A stretch of DNA of 64,000 nt from Haemaphysalis longicornis (taxonomy: Eukaryota > Arthropoda > Arachnida > Ixodida > Ixodidae). Both the position numbers and the translations under genes were made by a program. The notes below the pieces were generated by a model, which saw nothing but the letters and a program-made list of their open reading frames with translations, searched no databases and was not told the origin of the DNA. Position 1 is the first letter of the stretch; each line of letters begins with the position of its first letter. This document shows, one piece after another, positions 21,680 through 34,075 of this stretch. The DNA lies in contig CM023451.1 in assembly GCA_013339765.2 (NCBI GenBank), forward strand, positions 149,909,623-149,973,622, given 5' to 3'.

Positions 21680-23145
21680 TCTTGCCCACCCTCTCACTGA
21701 AAGGCAAACAAATCCATTCCATGAAATTAAACCTCTCTCTTTTATCTACCTCGACATCCTCCACCACTATTACAGCCTCAACCCCACCCTGGACTAACCA
21801 AGGAGGAATCAATCATCTGGCGTCGCTTACCAGCAAACACCTATTGTAACCAGAGGTCGGCGGACTCACTCATGAGTCCACTCACTCAGACTCATTTGCG
21901 TTCAAACTCACGTGTGAGCTTGAATTTGAGTGGGCGTTAGGCTAGTGTGGCATCGTGAGTTGGAGCCCGAGTGAGTGTGAGCCCGAGCGGTCCCGAGTGA
22001 CTTTGAGCCCAACTGCGTTTGAGTAAGCCTGAATCCAAGGGAGTTCTAGTCCATTTTGAGTTCTGATTTTTGACTTCTGTGCCCGAGTGAGTTCTAAATC
22101 CATTTTGAGTACTGAGTTCATTTGAGTTCTGAGTCCATCTGAGCTCTGAGCCCGAATTGAGTTCTGAGCCCGAGTAAGCTCTGAGCCTGAGTGAATTATG
22201 AGTTTTGCGCTCGCTGTGAGTTGGGGTTTGGAAGAGCGTAGATGAGTTGCTCAGCAATGTACCTATTTGAGCTTGAGTGAGAGGCGATTACAAAAATAAA
22301 TTTGTGAGGGAGTTAAGCAGGTCCAGCTTTGCCAAGGTATGCTAATGATAGTAGTTGTTATAGGTTCATAATTTATGTAATGCGCTAGGGTGATATGATT
22401 TTTTTCTCACGGAGTCCATTTCGCGTTTCCTGCAAGGATGTGATTGTGCTAAAGGCTGCAGCCCCAAAGATTAGGCATGCGCGTTCGTATGTCGTTAGTT
22501 AACTGCGTTGCTTCCGTTGCGTGATTGTTACGCAAATGTTTGCGCCAGCTAGGAAGCTGCTATAATTGTTGGATGTTCAGTTTAATGCGCCTGTTTGGGC
22601 TGGAAATTTGGGTTCGGGATTTGGGTGAGCCCGAATTGAGTTCTGAATCAGAGTGAGTTGGGAGCCCGAATGAGTACTGAGTTTTGCGCTCGCTGTGAGT
22701 TTGAGTTTGAGTGAATGTAGATGAGTTGCTCAGAAATGAGTGTGAATTTGAGTGAGAGGCGATTCTAAAAATAAATTTGTGGGTTAGGTTTGAGTGAGCC
22801 AATCCAACGTTGCCGAGGTATGATTACAATACACCCACGTCCACTCCACTTCCCCTACCCAATACAACCTCTGTGCCATTTCTGACTCTCTCCTATTACC
22901 ACTTACCTCATGGTGTGGGCTTGCTAACCCATCTCATCTATCACATCAATCCGAACCTTTCCCCCGGACAGTGGGAGGGCCTGTCGACCATCTCTCACCA
23001 TGCTGACCAGATCTCTCTGGCCACCGACGTGCAGGGCTGCAGCCAAGACCCAGAGGTACCAGGACTGAAGCCAACTCAGCCTACTGAGAGACTGAGAAAT
23101 AAACGTTCATTCCCTCTCTCACCTCTCCGCTTCTACTTCTTTTAG
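21680..23145 (+). mobile_element. I-like LINE 3' remnant, split by a nested GAG-rich element
   Basis: The first part (about 21680-21850) translates, with one frameshift, as GLAHPLTERQTNPFHEIK, YLDILHHYYSLN and then LTKEESIIWRRLPANTYCN. This is the segment after RNase H in tick-type I-like LINEs as I remember them. The element at 21851-22822 interrupts it. The second part resumes at 22831 in the same frame and includes LTHLIYHINPN, QWEGLSTISHHADQISLA and VQGCSQDPEV, the C-terminal tail where HxxxC finger residues would normally be, although the expected cysteines are not preserved. It ends in a GAAATAAACG motif and a CT-rich tail near 23110-23145. Reverse transcriptase and RNase H are absent. 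Confidence 0.65.
21851..22822. mobile_element. Nested element with GAGCCCGAGTGA-type repeats
   Basis: Starts CAGAGGTCGGC and ends GCCGAGGTATG, an imperfect 11-bp inverted pair (8 of 11). The flanks ATTGTAAC (21843-21850) and ATTACAAT (22823-22830) agree at 5 of 8 positions, the three differences all being transitions, so an 8-bp duplication is plausible but decayed. Inside are irregular repeats of GAGTTCTGAGCCCGAGTGAG type (about 21960-22200 and 22620-22700). A roughly 190-bp module ending GCC(A/G)AGGTATG occurs twice in direct order: about 22150-22342 and 22630-22822. The minus-strand serine/threonine-rich frames (21937-22257 and 22560-22802) are translations of these repeats. Confidence 0.6.
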
Positions 23146-25239
23146 CTTTTTACCCGTTCCCTGACTGGAGGAGGGGGCGATCAGATCACCGGGCAACCCC
23201 CAATTGAGACTGCTTCAGGTTGATAAGGAATTCAGACTGCTTCAGGTTAAAAAGGCTCTGCACAATCAAGCTATTATGAACGGCATCTTCCTTGCTTGCT
23301 TTGGTCAATGTTCGCTTTAAAGGCACTCCACGGCAATTTCGTCAGCAGGCGTACTATAATTACATGCTTTTGGTGTTCACTGCACACGTCCGCGTGTTTG
23401 TGCTGCCTACTGGGGGGACGTTAACTGTGTGTGCACTTCGGGCTGCGCACCTGCGTGGTGTCCTGGGGTACTGTTCGTTTAGGGTAGAAAAATATTTCTG
23501 GCGTACGTGTAAAGCTGCACACATGCATGCGCTCTCTGACCCGCATTATTGGAAAGCTTCGGATACCGAGTTTTCATAGAAATTTTTTTTTATCTCCATG
23601 GTGTTCCTACCTAACGATTCGGTAGTCGGGTTGCTTTGAGCGAATCGCCTGCTTGACTTTGTGGTTGCATGCCCTTTGGTTGCCGCTCCGAATGTAAAGT
23701 GATTGATTTGAAGGTACTCTGTAAGGCAGCGACAAGAAGCAAGGGTGATTTTAGTTTAGTAGGCTGTAGGTTTGGGCGAGTTGGTAATCCATGCTGTATT
23801 TCAATTGCGCCAAAAAGGAATAGCACGTGCTGGGGTCTGCAGTGTAAGCACTCCCTCCCTCGCACTTACGGAAAAGGAGATGCACTTCCTTAGGCAAGAC
23901 AACGGTTTATCGTGAAACCGCAATCGCAGTGGCACGTGCCCTAAGAGTGTGGTAATGAACAGAGGGGAGGAGGTGTTTGTTCCTTGTTTTTTTTGGATGA
24001 GTGTGTATGAGAGAGAGTGGGCAGTATAAATTAGTGAATTCTTCTTAATGAAGTTTGTTGAAAGTGCGCTCTGTCTCGTGTCGTCTCTCTCCAGTCTTCG
24101 TTCCTTTTTTGCGCAATTGAAGTACAGTAATTTTAGTTATTATACTAGAAAAGTACAAAACAGAATAGCCGTGCGTTAGCTACTTTGTTCACAACGCAGT
24201 GCTTTAGAAATTATACCATACCAAGAGATTTGTTTGCCGCGCTATTGGTAGTGCAGCAATTAAACTATTTACTTCGCTAAAATGTCTTTCTGCACGCTTC
24301 TATCAAGCAAGCCATGCAAAATACATTGTGAAGTATGGTGCTGACAGCCGATGCCCCATTTATGCCCGCCGAAAAGACTGATGATGGTTTGTTGCATAAA
24401 AAGCATCTAAATCTTTTGTAGAACAGCGAAGTTGGTGAGGCGTTCTGTTTCTTTTGGTTGAGGGGTTTTTCTCTTCTGTACCAAGCTCTCGCTCGGCGCT
24501 GACATGTGTCCATTTTTTAAACTTCACATGACACGTTTCGGGCAACTTCGTGAGCCCAGTGCTTTGACAGCGCATGTTTATTTCGCCCACACTGGACGTG
24601 CATCTTCCGCGCTGCTAGACAACAATTTGGATGCGCTTCCCAATGAGGCTAAAACGACGAAATGTCATCTCTGAAAACAGCAGAATGCCCACACAATTCG
24701 GCCTAACCTAAAAATATATTGACATGGTCTGTAAACAAATTTGCACCACTGTGTATCTGATCGCGGATAAATGTTTAGTTTCCTTAGCAAATAAACCATC
24801 AGACAAGCTTGAAGCCTGTCGGTGTTGAACAAAGAGAGCAAGTTGTGCCGCGGGAAATTGGAAATATATTCGGATTACGAAACACAGGTGCTCCAAGTCC
24901 CCAGATGTTGCAGAATTCAGAAGGTGTGCAAAAAAAAAACATAAAGAGTAAAAGGCAGCGAGAGAGACTCATCAACGTTGTACAAGGGGCGCGCTACGGA
25001 TAGAAACGCGGCAAAGTGAAAGCACACACGGCGTTGCTCTCTTCCAAACTTCGCGTTTTAATTGCCTCGCTTTCAAACGGCAATTAGGAAGCCGGATTCA
25101 ATTTTACATTCGCCACTTCTACTTCCCATCACCGCGGGAGCTTTCTTTTCCCTTCTCTCGCGCGCCTTTTATCCGGAATTGTTTTTCCAGTTCCCGCAGT
25201 CGGCAAAGCGGGGCGACAAGGGCCACAGCTCCCTCTTTA
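23146..25239. other. Unassigned sequence with a GGGCGAGTTGGT motif
   Basis: GGGCGAGTTGGT at 23774-23785 matches the head of the hairpin element at 17841-17852, followed by unrelated sequence, so a diverged or truncated relative may start here. GACTGCTTCAGGTT occurs twice, at 23208 and 23235. No gene was recognised. Confidence 0.3.
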
Positions 25240-25620
25240 TATCTGCATAATTTATTCGCACGACTCGCACGGTGGTGGCAGCAGCGAATTCCCAGCGCCC
25301 TGGTAAAAGTAAACCGAGCGAAACGAGCCGGAGAGCGGGGAAGGAAGAAGTCACGGGAAAAGGCGCGCGGCTGCGGCTCGGGTTCGGCGGGGCTGCAGCC
25401 GGGCGCTTTGAAGACAAGCACCCTTGGCGCGCGAACACCCAGACGGAGAACGGACGACCGGGCGCGGAGGTCTTTTTTTGAGAGGGTCCTCATTAAAACT
25501 TCGCAAAGGGCTGAGCATCTTGACGCCTGAATGCGCTCTCAGTATAGTGACGACGCGAAGGCGCCGCATGTCGAGGGCGGCCGTCCTTCGAACAGCGGGA
25601 CGAGAGAACGGGTGATGTAT
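25240..25620. promoter_or_regulatory. GC- and CpG-rich patch, possible promoter-proximal sequence
   Basis: About 380 bp are clearly richer in G+C and CpG than the surroundings. Overlapping frames of 100-124 codons occur on both strands, as expected of GC-rich DNA with few stops. I see no TATA box or splice donor that fixes a transcription start. A regulatory role is a guess from composition alone. Confidence 0.2.
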
Positions 25621-28600
25621 CAGAGGTGACGATAACATGGAGCGCGTGCTCAAGACCTCTGTGCATAGAGAGATGCGGGCAACTTAAAGCCCCTTTCTCA
25701 CTCTTTGCTGTTAGTAAAAAAAAATTCGGGCTTTTGTTTCCGTTGCATAACTGCTATTCTTCCGTAAGCAAACAAGCTGGTTGTGAGGCTTTCGCCTTTA
25801 TTTTTCTTTTCACAGCGCGTATAACGAGATTTGAAGATTGAAGCAACAACAACAACGAAAGATGTTCCTGGGAAAACCCAGAGACAAGTATTAAGTAGGG
25901 TTTTAAAACTTAGTGTAGTTTACCAGGTTGCTTCGAGAAAGAGTTCTTGCATGCCGAAAGTTTTTCAGGCAGTTTTAGCAAAGTAATGGCTGGTAGAACG
26001 GAGAAAAAGCCTTAATTAAAAAAACACCATGTAGAGATGGATATCAAAAACTAATTTGTTGTATGTGGGCAATGTAATCTATTAAGTACCGGATGCACGC
26101 GAATAAAAACGCACACTGAGACACCCAAATAGTACTGATTAAAAATCATCCTAGATTTATAAATCGGTTGTAAACCTGGTTATAATGGGTTATAAACCTG
26201 GAATTATAAATCGGTTCTTTTGCTACATGCAGCTTATCTTGACTTCAAGAGCACGTCGCCGCATAATATCAAAGCATGGTTTCTAGAATGGAGCCGCTGG
26301 TGGGCTGTACGAGCCAACGTGGTTTCACGGCTTTAAATATAAAGTGGCCATGATAAATATTTTTTACCGTATTTTTTTGTGGAAAATATCAAGAAGCGAC
26401 GGGGGGCTGGGGGTGTCCTGTTCTGTGCAGCAGCGTATTAGCTATCTAGTTTCAGGGTAATTCAGTTCAATTCTTTCCATCAGTGGAAAGTGAAGCAAGC
26501 GCTAAGGTCTACGGCCTGACGGAGCCCCTTCCTCCACGCGGAATTCCAGGCAGCACAGTGCAATGAGCAATGACCCCAGTAACTATCAATTACACAATGC
26601 GTAAATCATACACAAAAAAATACAATTGAAGCGTGATGGTAGGGACGAAGGGGGGCGCGGGTGGAGATCAATTTCTGCGGGCCGCAGTCCTAACCAGGGT
26701 GTCTTTTGTCAGAAGGTGTTGGCATGGCATGTTAGCACAGTGAAAGTACATAATTGTAAGTAAAATTTACTTGTATATACAAACCCAGCATTTTTTCAAA
26801 GCACACATCTAAGAAAACACGGAAGCGGAAGGGATGTGCGGGTGGAGTTTTACTGTCTATATTGTTTTCTTCAGAAATATTTCTTTTTCTTCGAGCAGAA
26901 ATGTTTGTCGTGCAATGTAAGTGCCGCATTATTTTCTTGGTCGACGCACTGAAGTTCTCAATTCACCCGTCCCTGACATATTCAAGAGAACTTTGTATTT
27001 GTTGTTTCTCTCTCCGAAGATAGGCCTGCTACATTCCAAATGGCCGCCTTTTTGTCTTGTATTTTCCCTTTTGCGAAGAGGCAAAGAACAAGAACGCTTT
27101 CGGACAGAACAGCTCAAGTTGCAGTTCTTGCTCGTATACATTTCTGTAGAGACGCGTGTCAAAAACACTTGCGCAGCGTTTTGGCCGGGACGGCGATAAA
27201 AACTTTAATCTCGAGCGCAGTGCGAAACGGCCTGGCGAGATGGCTCTCGAGAGAATAGTCCGGCGGAATTGAACTTTGAATTTATGGCTGTGTTTCATCG
27301 GCGCGCGTTGCAGAGACGCCGTGAACTGCGCCGTACTTCATTCACTCGAATTACGGCCGCCTGGCATCTCTTGCGAGCTGACAAGTTATCGACGAAGGGA
27401 AAGCAGCAAGATATTCTTTACCACGTACGTTTCATAAAATCGGAAGCCTCGAACAAGGAGAGCGAGCGCACCACTCGGTACAACCCGCACTGGCTGAAGG
27501 AACGGAAAGTTAGGTGTAGCACACTGATAGCAGTAGCGAGGAAGCTGTCTAAAGGGAAGTGAAAACCTCGACTTATTTTCACAAGCAAAGGCAAACAAGT
27601 AAAAGGAAAAGTACTGTCTTGGGGAACAACCGAGACAAGGACTGTTAAAGAGAGAGACCAGAAATTCCTCTACAGAGTGGGTGGTCATTTCTTCGCCCCT
27701 TTGCAGCACGCCACAAATACAAGTGTGATTCTTATTGAGGCAAAAAAAAAATCAAAGCAACCTCGAACAACGGTGCAAGCCTCAATGTCACAGCAGATCT
27801 CTGTTCGTATAACTAAGCTAAATTCGACGAGCGCCATATAAGTCACTAAGAACCATCTAGCCTGTATGTAAATATATATGGCGCTCGTCAGCAGAAGACG
27901 AAGACAAACCCAAAGTAAGGAATATAAGTGCTTTACTTGCACAGTGCCCTCTTTGGTATCTATACAGGTCATCGTCCGCCACCACAGAGTCTTCGTCAAG
28001 CGCTACCTCGCCGTTGAAGACCAGCACTGCAGTGCCCAGCAGAACAGCAAGAACTTCTTGTTGTTCTGCCGGGAGATCACCCTCTCGACTGGCAGCGCGG
28101 CGCGCTTCCTGATAAGCCGTCTCTAATTCGGTAGTCAGGATCTTCTTTAGTCGCCCCCTCCCCCATTTGCCGGCACAAAGTCGGAGGAGAGTTATGCGCC
28201 GCCGCCGCGGTGGTTCCGATTTCTATGAGCGCAGGTGATGGCCCATAGCAACGCAGAGCGAGTGACGTCTGCAGCAGACGACATTCATTTTGTCGGCCAC
28301 GCTGTTTGCTCAAACGGTGATTCGCACGTGCGCTCAGTAATTTCTTTTCATTTTGCGAGCCCCTCACGTGGCACAGGCCCACGCGGAAGCCTGGATAGCT
28401 ATCTGGGTCTAGGCGCCTTCGCTGTTAGGTTTATTCTTTTTTTGTTCAAAAAGCTGATTCTGTTGTTTCAACCTCTACTTCCGAATTTTTTGCCTATTCT
28501 CGCTTGTGATTATAAGCTTCTTGTTCATTCAAATGCTTAATTTGTTTGCAGTTTTTGTAGTGGGCACACTATCCATTCTTACGCCTGATTCCTGGCCAAT

Positions 28601-29104
28601 CCCCCACGTGGGCACGTGCCACCTTGCGTGCGCTCGGCATTTCCTTGGTATTTTTTCTACGTATGGACCGTGCAACCAAGAGCTTAAAATGCTCTGCTGT
28701 TGAAAGAAAAGCCGCCGTGTGTCGAGGTTTCTGCGGGTGTTAAAGATCTCCAATTGAAGGGTCTAAATCAGACTGTAGACCTTCAGTACGGCGCATTTCA
28801 TACTCTGGTGTAGCGTTGCGGGTACAACCACAATTGTATTTAATTGCGTAGCATTATTTGGCTTGTAGCTTGCCGATTTGGGCGGATCGAAGCAAATCCG
28901 AATCTGCGCTTTTCGCGCTTCAGTAGTTTTTCTGGCCCTCCACGAAGTCCCCATTGGTCATCCTCACGACAGCGCTCCCGAATGACCAAGTGATGTGACC
29001 AAGAGTGCCAATTCCGCGAATGACGAAGCTTAACATATGATTCGACTAATAAAAGTGCCCGTGCGCAGGGACAACATGCAAGTCAGCATTGGAAATTTGC
29101 ATTG
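25621..29104. other. Unassigned sequence
   Basis: About 3.5 kb without a supported element. Short internal repeats occur at 26155-26215 (ATAAATCGGTT and AAACCTGG each twice). The 97-codon basic frame at 27269-27562 and its neighbours have no recognisable domain. Confidence 0.25.
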
Positions 29105-29579
29105 TTCAATGTCCCAGTCAAGATGCCCCTTTTCGCTCAAATTCCTCCATTTCACTCAAATCGAATGGTTGGCCATGCCATTCGGTGAATTTCCGCACTA
29201 GGGCATTTAGATTGGCCGTTCTCGAGCACTCGAGCATTAGGGTGAAGACGCCCTACGTGGACTTCATAGAGTGTGAGGCAAAAACTACCAGCGCCGTCTA
29301 TGCACCGTCTGCAACACGAATGATGAAAGCGAAGTTTGAATCAACAGCATTTTTACAATCTGCTATTATTCTTCACGTCAACATCATTTGGTGGTCAGGT
29401 ACATCTAGATGCATAGGGTTGATGACAGTGTGTGGGTTGTTGATGGTACCGGGTAGTGCATAAGTCAGCTTTAAGGCAGTCCCGTTGTTCACTTCCACAA
29501 CAATGCACTCGTCAGGCCAATACACTCCACCAACAAAGCGAATCCGGAGAATGGCAGCGACGGTCATAAAATTTGACAT
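29105..29579 (-). pseudogene. Unrecognised decayed coding-like segment
   Basis: On the minus strand a 68-codon frame (29373-29579) contains VYWPDECIVVEVNNGTALK and YALPGTINNPHTVINP. After the stop at 29373 the same frame continues through several stops with blocks such as NFAFIIRVADGA, ALVVFASHSMKST and RKFTEWHGQPFDLSEMEEF down to about 29105. Several well-formed blocks in one frame over 470 bp are more than I expect by chance, so this may be an old inactivated gene or element fragment. I do not recognise the family. The plus-strand 124-codon frame (29089-29463) overlaps it and looks less protein-like. Confidence 0.3.
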
Positions 29580-29659
29580 AAAAATGCTATCTTCACTGTG
29601 ACACTGGGATACGCAGAACGTCCCGTTTGCGTAGCGCTATGGCGCAATGCAGAACAAAC

Positions 29660-30080
29660 TTTGAGTAAAAGATCACGCACCCCTCCGTCTAACGACGACG
29701 ATGATTGAACGCGAAGCCGTCTCGTGATGGATTCTTTGCTTAGCCTATCCCACAGTGCGAGCGCTACTCTGGAGGTACGCACCACTTTTCTAGAATATAC
29801 ACAGCAATTCTCGGGTGTGCACTCCGTAGTCCTATCGTTCGGGTTTGGGGTGTACGGCGCGAATCGGTACCTGCTGCTTGGCGTTCGCTTCGACCATGTC
29901 GAAATGGAGCAATCGGATACACACCGGCTTCATAACGCGAGGGGCCCTGGTTCGATTCCAGGGAAGCGTTGGTTTCTTTCCCTTCACCCACGATCATCGT
30001 CGCCAGAGAAAGTTGGCTTTCCTGCATGGCGTATTGGCGTACAACGGCATAACTGCGAACACTAAAGCGTCGCTTTCAAA
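29660..30080 (+). repeat. Composite tRNA-derived SINE, family B copy 2 (short form)
   Basis: Aligns with 5692-6325 but lacks about 200 bp in the middle. The tRNA-like part (about 29896-29966) has an A-box-like TGGAGCAATCGGATA, an anticodon-loop-like CTTCATAAC and a T arm with a perfect stem, CCCTGG-TTCGATT-CCAGGG at 29945-29963. The loop sequence suggests a tRNA-Met(CAT)-like ancestor, but acceptor and D-arm pairing is lost, so it is not a functional tRNA gene. Upstream of the tRNA-like part is about 220 bp of family-specific sequence, an unusual order for a SINE. Confidence 0.78.
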
Positions 30081-30556
30081 TTGTATGCTCCCCATCGCCG
30101 TCCATGAAACTTTTTAATGTTTGCCGCATGGAATGGTCAAATGAGTTCATCGTGGCGAAGCTGAACCACAGGATTGTCTCAGCGAGCGTAGACAGCTGGA
30201 AAGAATAGAAATAGCAGCTCTGCGCCCCTTCTATTACCTCAGGTGTGTGGGCTCGATGTCTCACGCGGTGTCTTTTTTCAATCTCTATGAACAACTGATG
30301 TCTCTGCGCAATATTTGAAGATGCGTGTTCAGACAGATACAAATCCAAAATATGACGATGGTGAGGCCGTTAGCAGCCTGGCTGTCAACAACGAAACGGT
30401 CCCTTCGTGGAGATCGTGTATGCATCTTTTATATGGAAAGAGCTAAGAGCTATATCTTGTGGGCCTGCTCTCTACGGCATGCCAAGGAATGAGGCACAGT
30501 GCGGTTGCGTGAAAGAACTCTTTACTTACATCCTCCACCTCGTTGTCGCCCGTCCG
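30081..30556. other. Unassigned sequence
   Basis: No recognisable gene or repeat between the SINE and the CA microsatellite. Confidence 0.3.
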
Positions 30557-30720
<164 letters not shown>

Positions 30721-33700
30721 CGCCACCACGCACACGCAGCCGCACACGCGCTACTCGCACCGCACGCACTCCTACCACGCACGCACGCACACCATGCAAA
30801 ACCCCCAGCGTCCCGAGTCCGAGTCCCCGCGCGCGGTTCTTCACGGCATCACCCCCCACCGCTCTCTGTCCACCAGCGCCGGCGCCGGCGTCTCCAAGTC
30901 TTGCGGCCCGTGTTCGCACGGCAGGCGAGGAAGGCGAGGGAAGGGAGCTCTTGGCGAGGGGCTCCGAGCAACACCGTCTAGCCCAGAAGGTATCGTGCCA
31001 AGGCGCTTCCCACAATTTGACCCTAAATGTGTCTAAAACAACGTAAGTTTAAATAAAGAACTGAACGTTTTTTGCTGCTCTATTGAAAAGAAGCAGATTT
31101 TTACGGGTCCTATCGCATACTTTGGAAAATAAAATAGGCGAACCAAAATGACTGCCGTGTTTGCGAAATGCAGTGCCTTTGAACGTTGGTGTCGTTGAAT
31201 GTCGCGTTATGTTTGCAAAACTTTCTTCCCAAAACATTCCGCCCCAGGCGAGACGCTGCTGCCCCTCAAAGCTGAAGCCGAGCCCTGGTTCCCGACGAGG
31301 TACATCGCTTAGTTAAAATAACGAGACATGCATTTTACCAACCTAGGTATTCATGGCAGCTTACCTCTTAGCAGCTTGTACATGGTGACTTCACTCAAGA
31401 GCACTCACTACACTTTTTTCCCGCCTCTATGTTGGCATAGAGGTATTTAGGGATTTGTTGGATCGAGTCGATAAGATAACTGATGCTTAAGTGGAGGGCG
31501 CAGGATTTGTTGCGTTTTGTTTCCATTTAGTTCGCCGCACAAATGAACTGACAGGAAACGTCCAATAATGGCGTCGTTTGTACGTATGTTTTCTTCAAGA
31601 CCTTCCGCCGCCGCCCCCCCCACCCCCGTCAACGGATCCCACTGCCAAAAAAAAAAAAAACGTTCTCTTTGCTTTATTTTTACGCCGCGCACAGCGGGAG
31701 AGATAAAAACTACTCAGCAGCCGCTGTTTGAAAACATTGTTCACTCCCACGGTTTCTGTTTTGCAAAACACACGAAAAACGTTTAAGAACATCTACCACG
31801 TCTCAGTTTTTGGAGTAGAGCTTTAATGAAAGTTCGGCCTTCGGGGTCTAATCACGGGGCTCGGGGAAGGAGGAATCCCGGAATGGCTTCTAGTCGCTGT
31901 TGTAATCATGCTGCTTCCTTATATTTAAATGTCTGGAAGGATTCAACATTCAGATGCACAAAACACTCTACCAGTGGGTCGCTTACAGGACCATCATCAA
32001 AATCACGCCAACTATTGGTGCACTCTCTGAATATAACAAAACTACGGCAATTTTTAGGGCCATAAACACAAAATCATCATAATCACCAAAACGTTCGTCC
32101 TGACAGTGACGCCCTTTGGAAAGTTGTTTACAAAACAAAACAGAGGCCTGGCAACAGCTTATCTGAAGCGAGAATACAGTCGCCTTCCGGTAATTCATCG
32201 ATGGAAGCTCCCAACAGTAACTCTAAGCTTACTGCATTCTTTTAATGAAAGACCAAAACACAAAATGCCTGTTGGTTCAGCCGTCCATTTTATAGCAGTA
32301 TTAATGCTTCCCCTCCCCCTCGGGCTATTTGTAGGATTCGTGCAGACACTGCGCAAATAAAGCTTGCACGTCCGCCATCCTCAAGCGCGAACGTGCCGGG
32401 ACAGGCGACGTGTTCATTTGGGCGTAGTGATCCATCGAAGCGGACAAAGTACGCGGAAGAGGTTCCGCGGCGAGGACGAGCCACCGCGGCGCGTCGTCAC
32501 TTGTTAGCGAGCCATTCTTAATTACAACACACACAGTCAAAGTCCACGTCTCATTAAGTGGTGCAACCGCATTAATTAACGGCAACGACGTGACCCCGCG
32601 ACTGGTCTCGCCGGCACCAAGCATGGCAGCACACGCGCGCGAGCGCGCGCGGCCAGGGAGACCTGATCGATGGCCAACACAAACACACGCAGCACTTGAG
32701 CCACTGCTAACAAAACACGTTGACTCCTAGCGTCACGCGAACCACGCAGCTCGCCGTTCCCACAACGCCATTCCGACCTCTTTAACGCGCGCTATGGGTC
32801 CGCGGGAGTTCGCCATGCAGGATGGAGAAATGCGAGAATATGCGAGAGTTGGAGCAACAATAAACGAAATAGGCTGCATAAATTGTGGAACCACGTTGGC
32901 CCCAGGTATAAACATGCCCGTGTGTGAATTAAGGCATTTCTTATTGACTGTTTTGCCTCGTGAGGGGACGTAGGTGGCAGCTAGTAAGGCCCCCGAGTTT
33001 GCGCGTGAATTTCTCGGCAGAGGTGTAGCTTGTCCGCTAGGGGTATGTTTGCAAACGCTGTTTTTCGGGCAAGTGCGCTTAGCCGGCTGATGCCGGTTCG
33101 AATCACTTTGATGGCGTTGCGCATTACAAGTTCCGGGTGCAAAGTATGCTAACAGAACATCGCAAGTTCCCACAGCGCATTCAGGTAATGTGAGGTTCGC
33201 GCTTTTAGTTATTAACTCTACGGTGGATGCATAATCGTAGAAAAAGTAACAAATTAATTATATGTATTTTATGGTGTGCTAGCAGGGCCGGAGTTTTAGC
33301 GAGCAAACCAAAAGGCGGCTATTGCCTAAGCCTACAAAGAATGTTGGTATTCCGCAAAATATTCAAAAGATCATTCAGTGTAAGTCTGGGATAAAAGTAA
33401 ATAAATAAAAGAAGATCGATGAACGATCCTTAAAAAATATTTACTGGGGAAATAGTTTCAAAAATTGGCGCAATAATTATCCGCGAAATAACCATAATAA
33501 GAACACATGCGCACACTTTAGAACAGTTCTTCTTAAAGATCTCGAAGAAAAAAATCAATAAAACTAGAAAAGGAGTACTGTGGGATGGGGACTCAGTCCA
33601 GGGCACCATTAGAGACTCCTGCATCAACGGTCATTTTCTACCAGCAAACAATGATAGAAACATCGGCAAAGTTGTAATTACTTTAAGATGATAACATTGT

Positions 33701-33994
33701 TTCATTCAGTCAATCCCTGGCACGGCAGAATCTCTCTTTCTAACGAAATTGTCCTGCAGACATCCGGATGTCGAACTTCCCATGTGCTGATATGAAGGCG
33801 CACCAAATTTCCGTGTGAAAATAACCCAACAAAGACGTGTTATGCTATTCTTACCTTTCAAAGACTGGGATTGTGTCGTAATTGATTGTTTTGCTTTATT
33901 CAACAGTTCACTATAGCAATTTTTGTTGCAGAAATTGGTGGAACTAAAGGCATTCTTTACAGCCAAGCTGTACATCCCTCATTTGTATTTATTT
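30721..33994. other. Unassigned sequence
   Basis: A GC-rich part follows the microsatellite (to about 31000). GCGCGCGAGCGCGCGCG near 32636 is a short GC palindrome. The 146-codon minus frame at 32733-33173 has no recognisable domain. GGTTCGAATC near 33094 is a B-box-like word without a matching A box, so I call no tRNA. Confidence 0.25.
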
Positions 33995-34075
33995 ATTCAT
34001 TAGTTCCTGAAGGGCAACAACTTGGGCCTTACGGGAGGAGTGGGCGTGTATACGTCATACGACAATGCCGCCAAA
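33995..34075 (-). mobile_element. Possible LINE 3' terminus with ATAAATAAAT tail
   Basis: On the minus strand the order CCGTAAGGCCCAAGTTG, CCTTCAGGAACTAATG, then AATAAATAAATA resembles the end of the CR1/L2-like LINEs seen at 17.1-18.5 kb and 40.3-40.6 kb. No coding part was recognised upstream (towards higher coordinates). Confidence 0.35.

Noticed and set aside
29896..29966. Possible tRNA-Met-like gene
   Set aside because: The T arm pairs perfectly, but acceptor and D arms do not; the same unit recurs at 6129-6200 inside a longer repeat, so it is SINE-derived.
33060..33110. B-box-like GGTTCGAATC
   Set aside because: No A box at the proper distance and no cloverleaf pairing.
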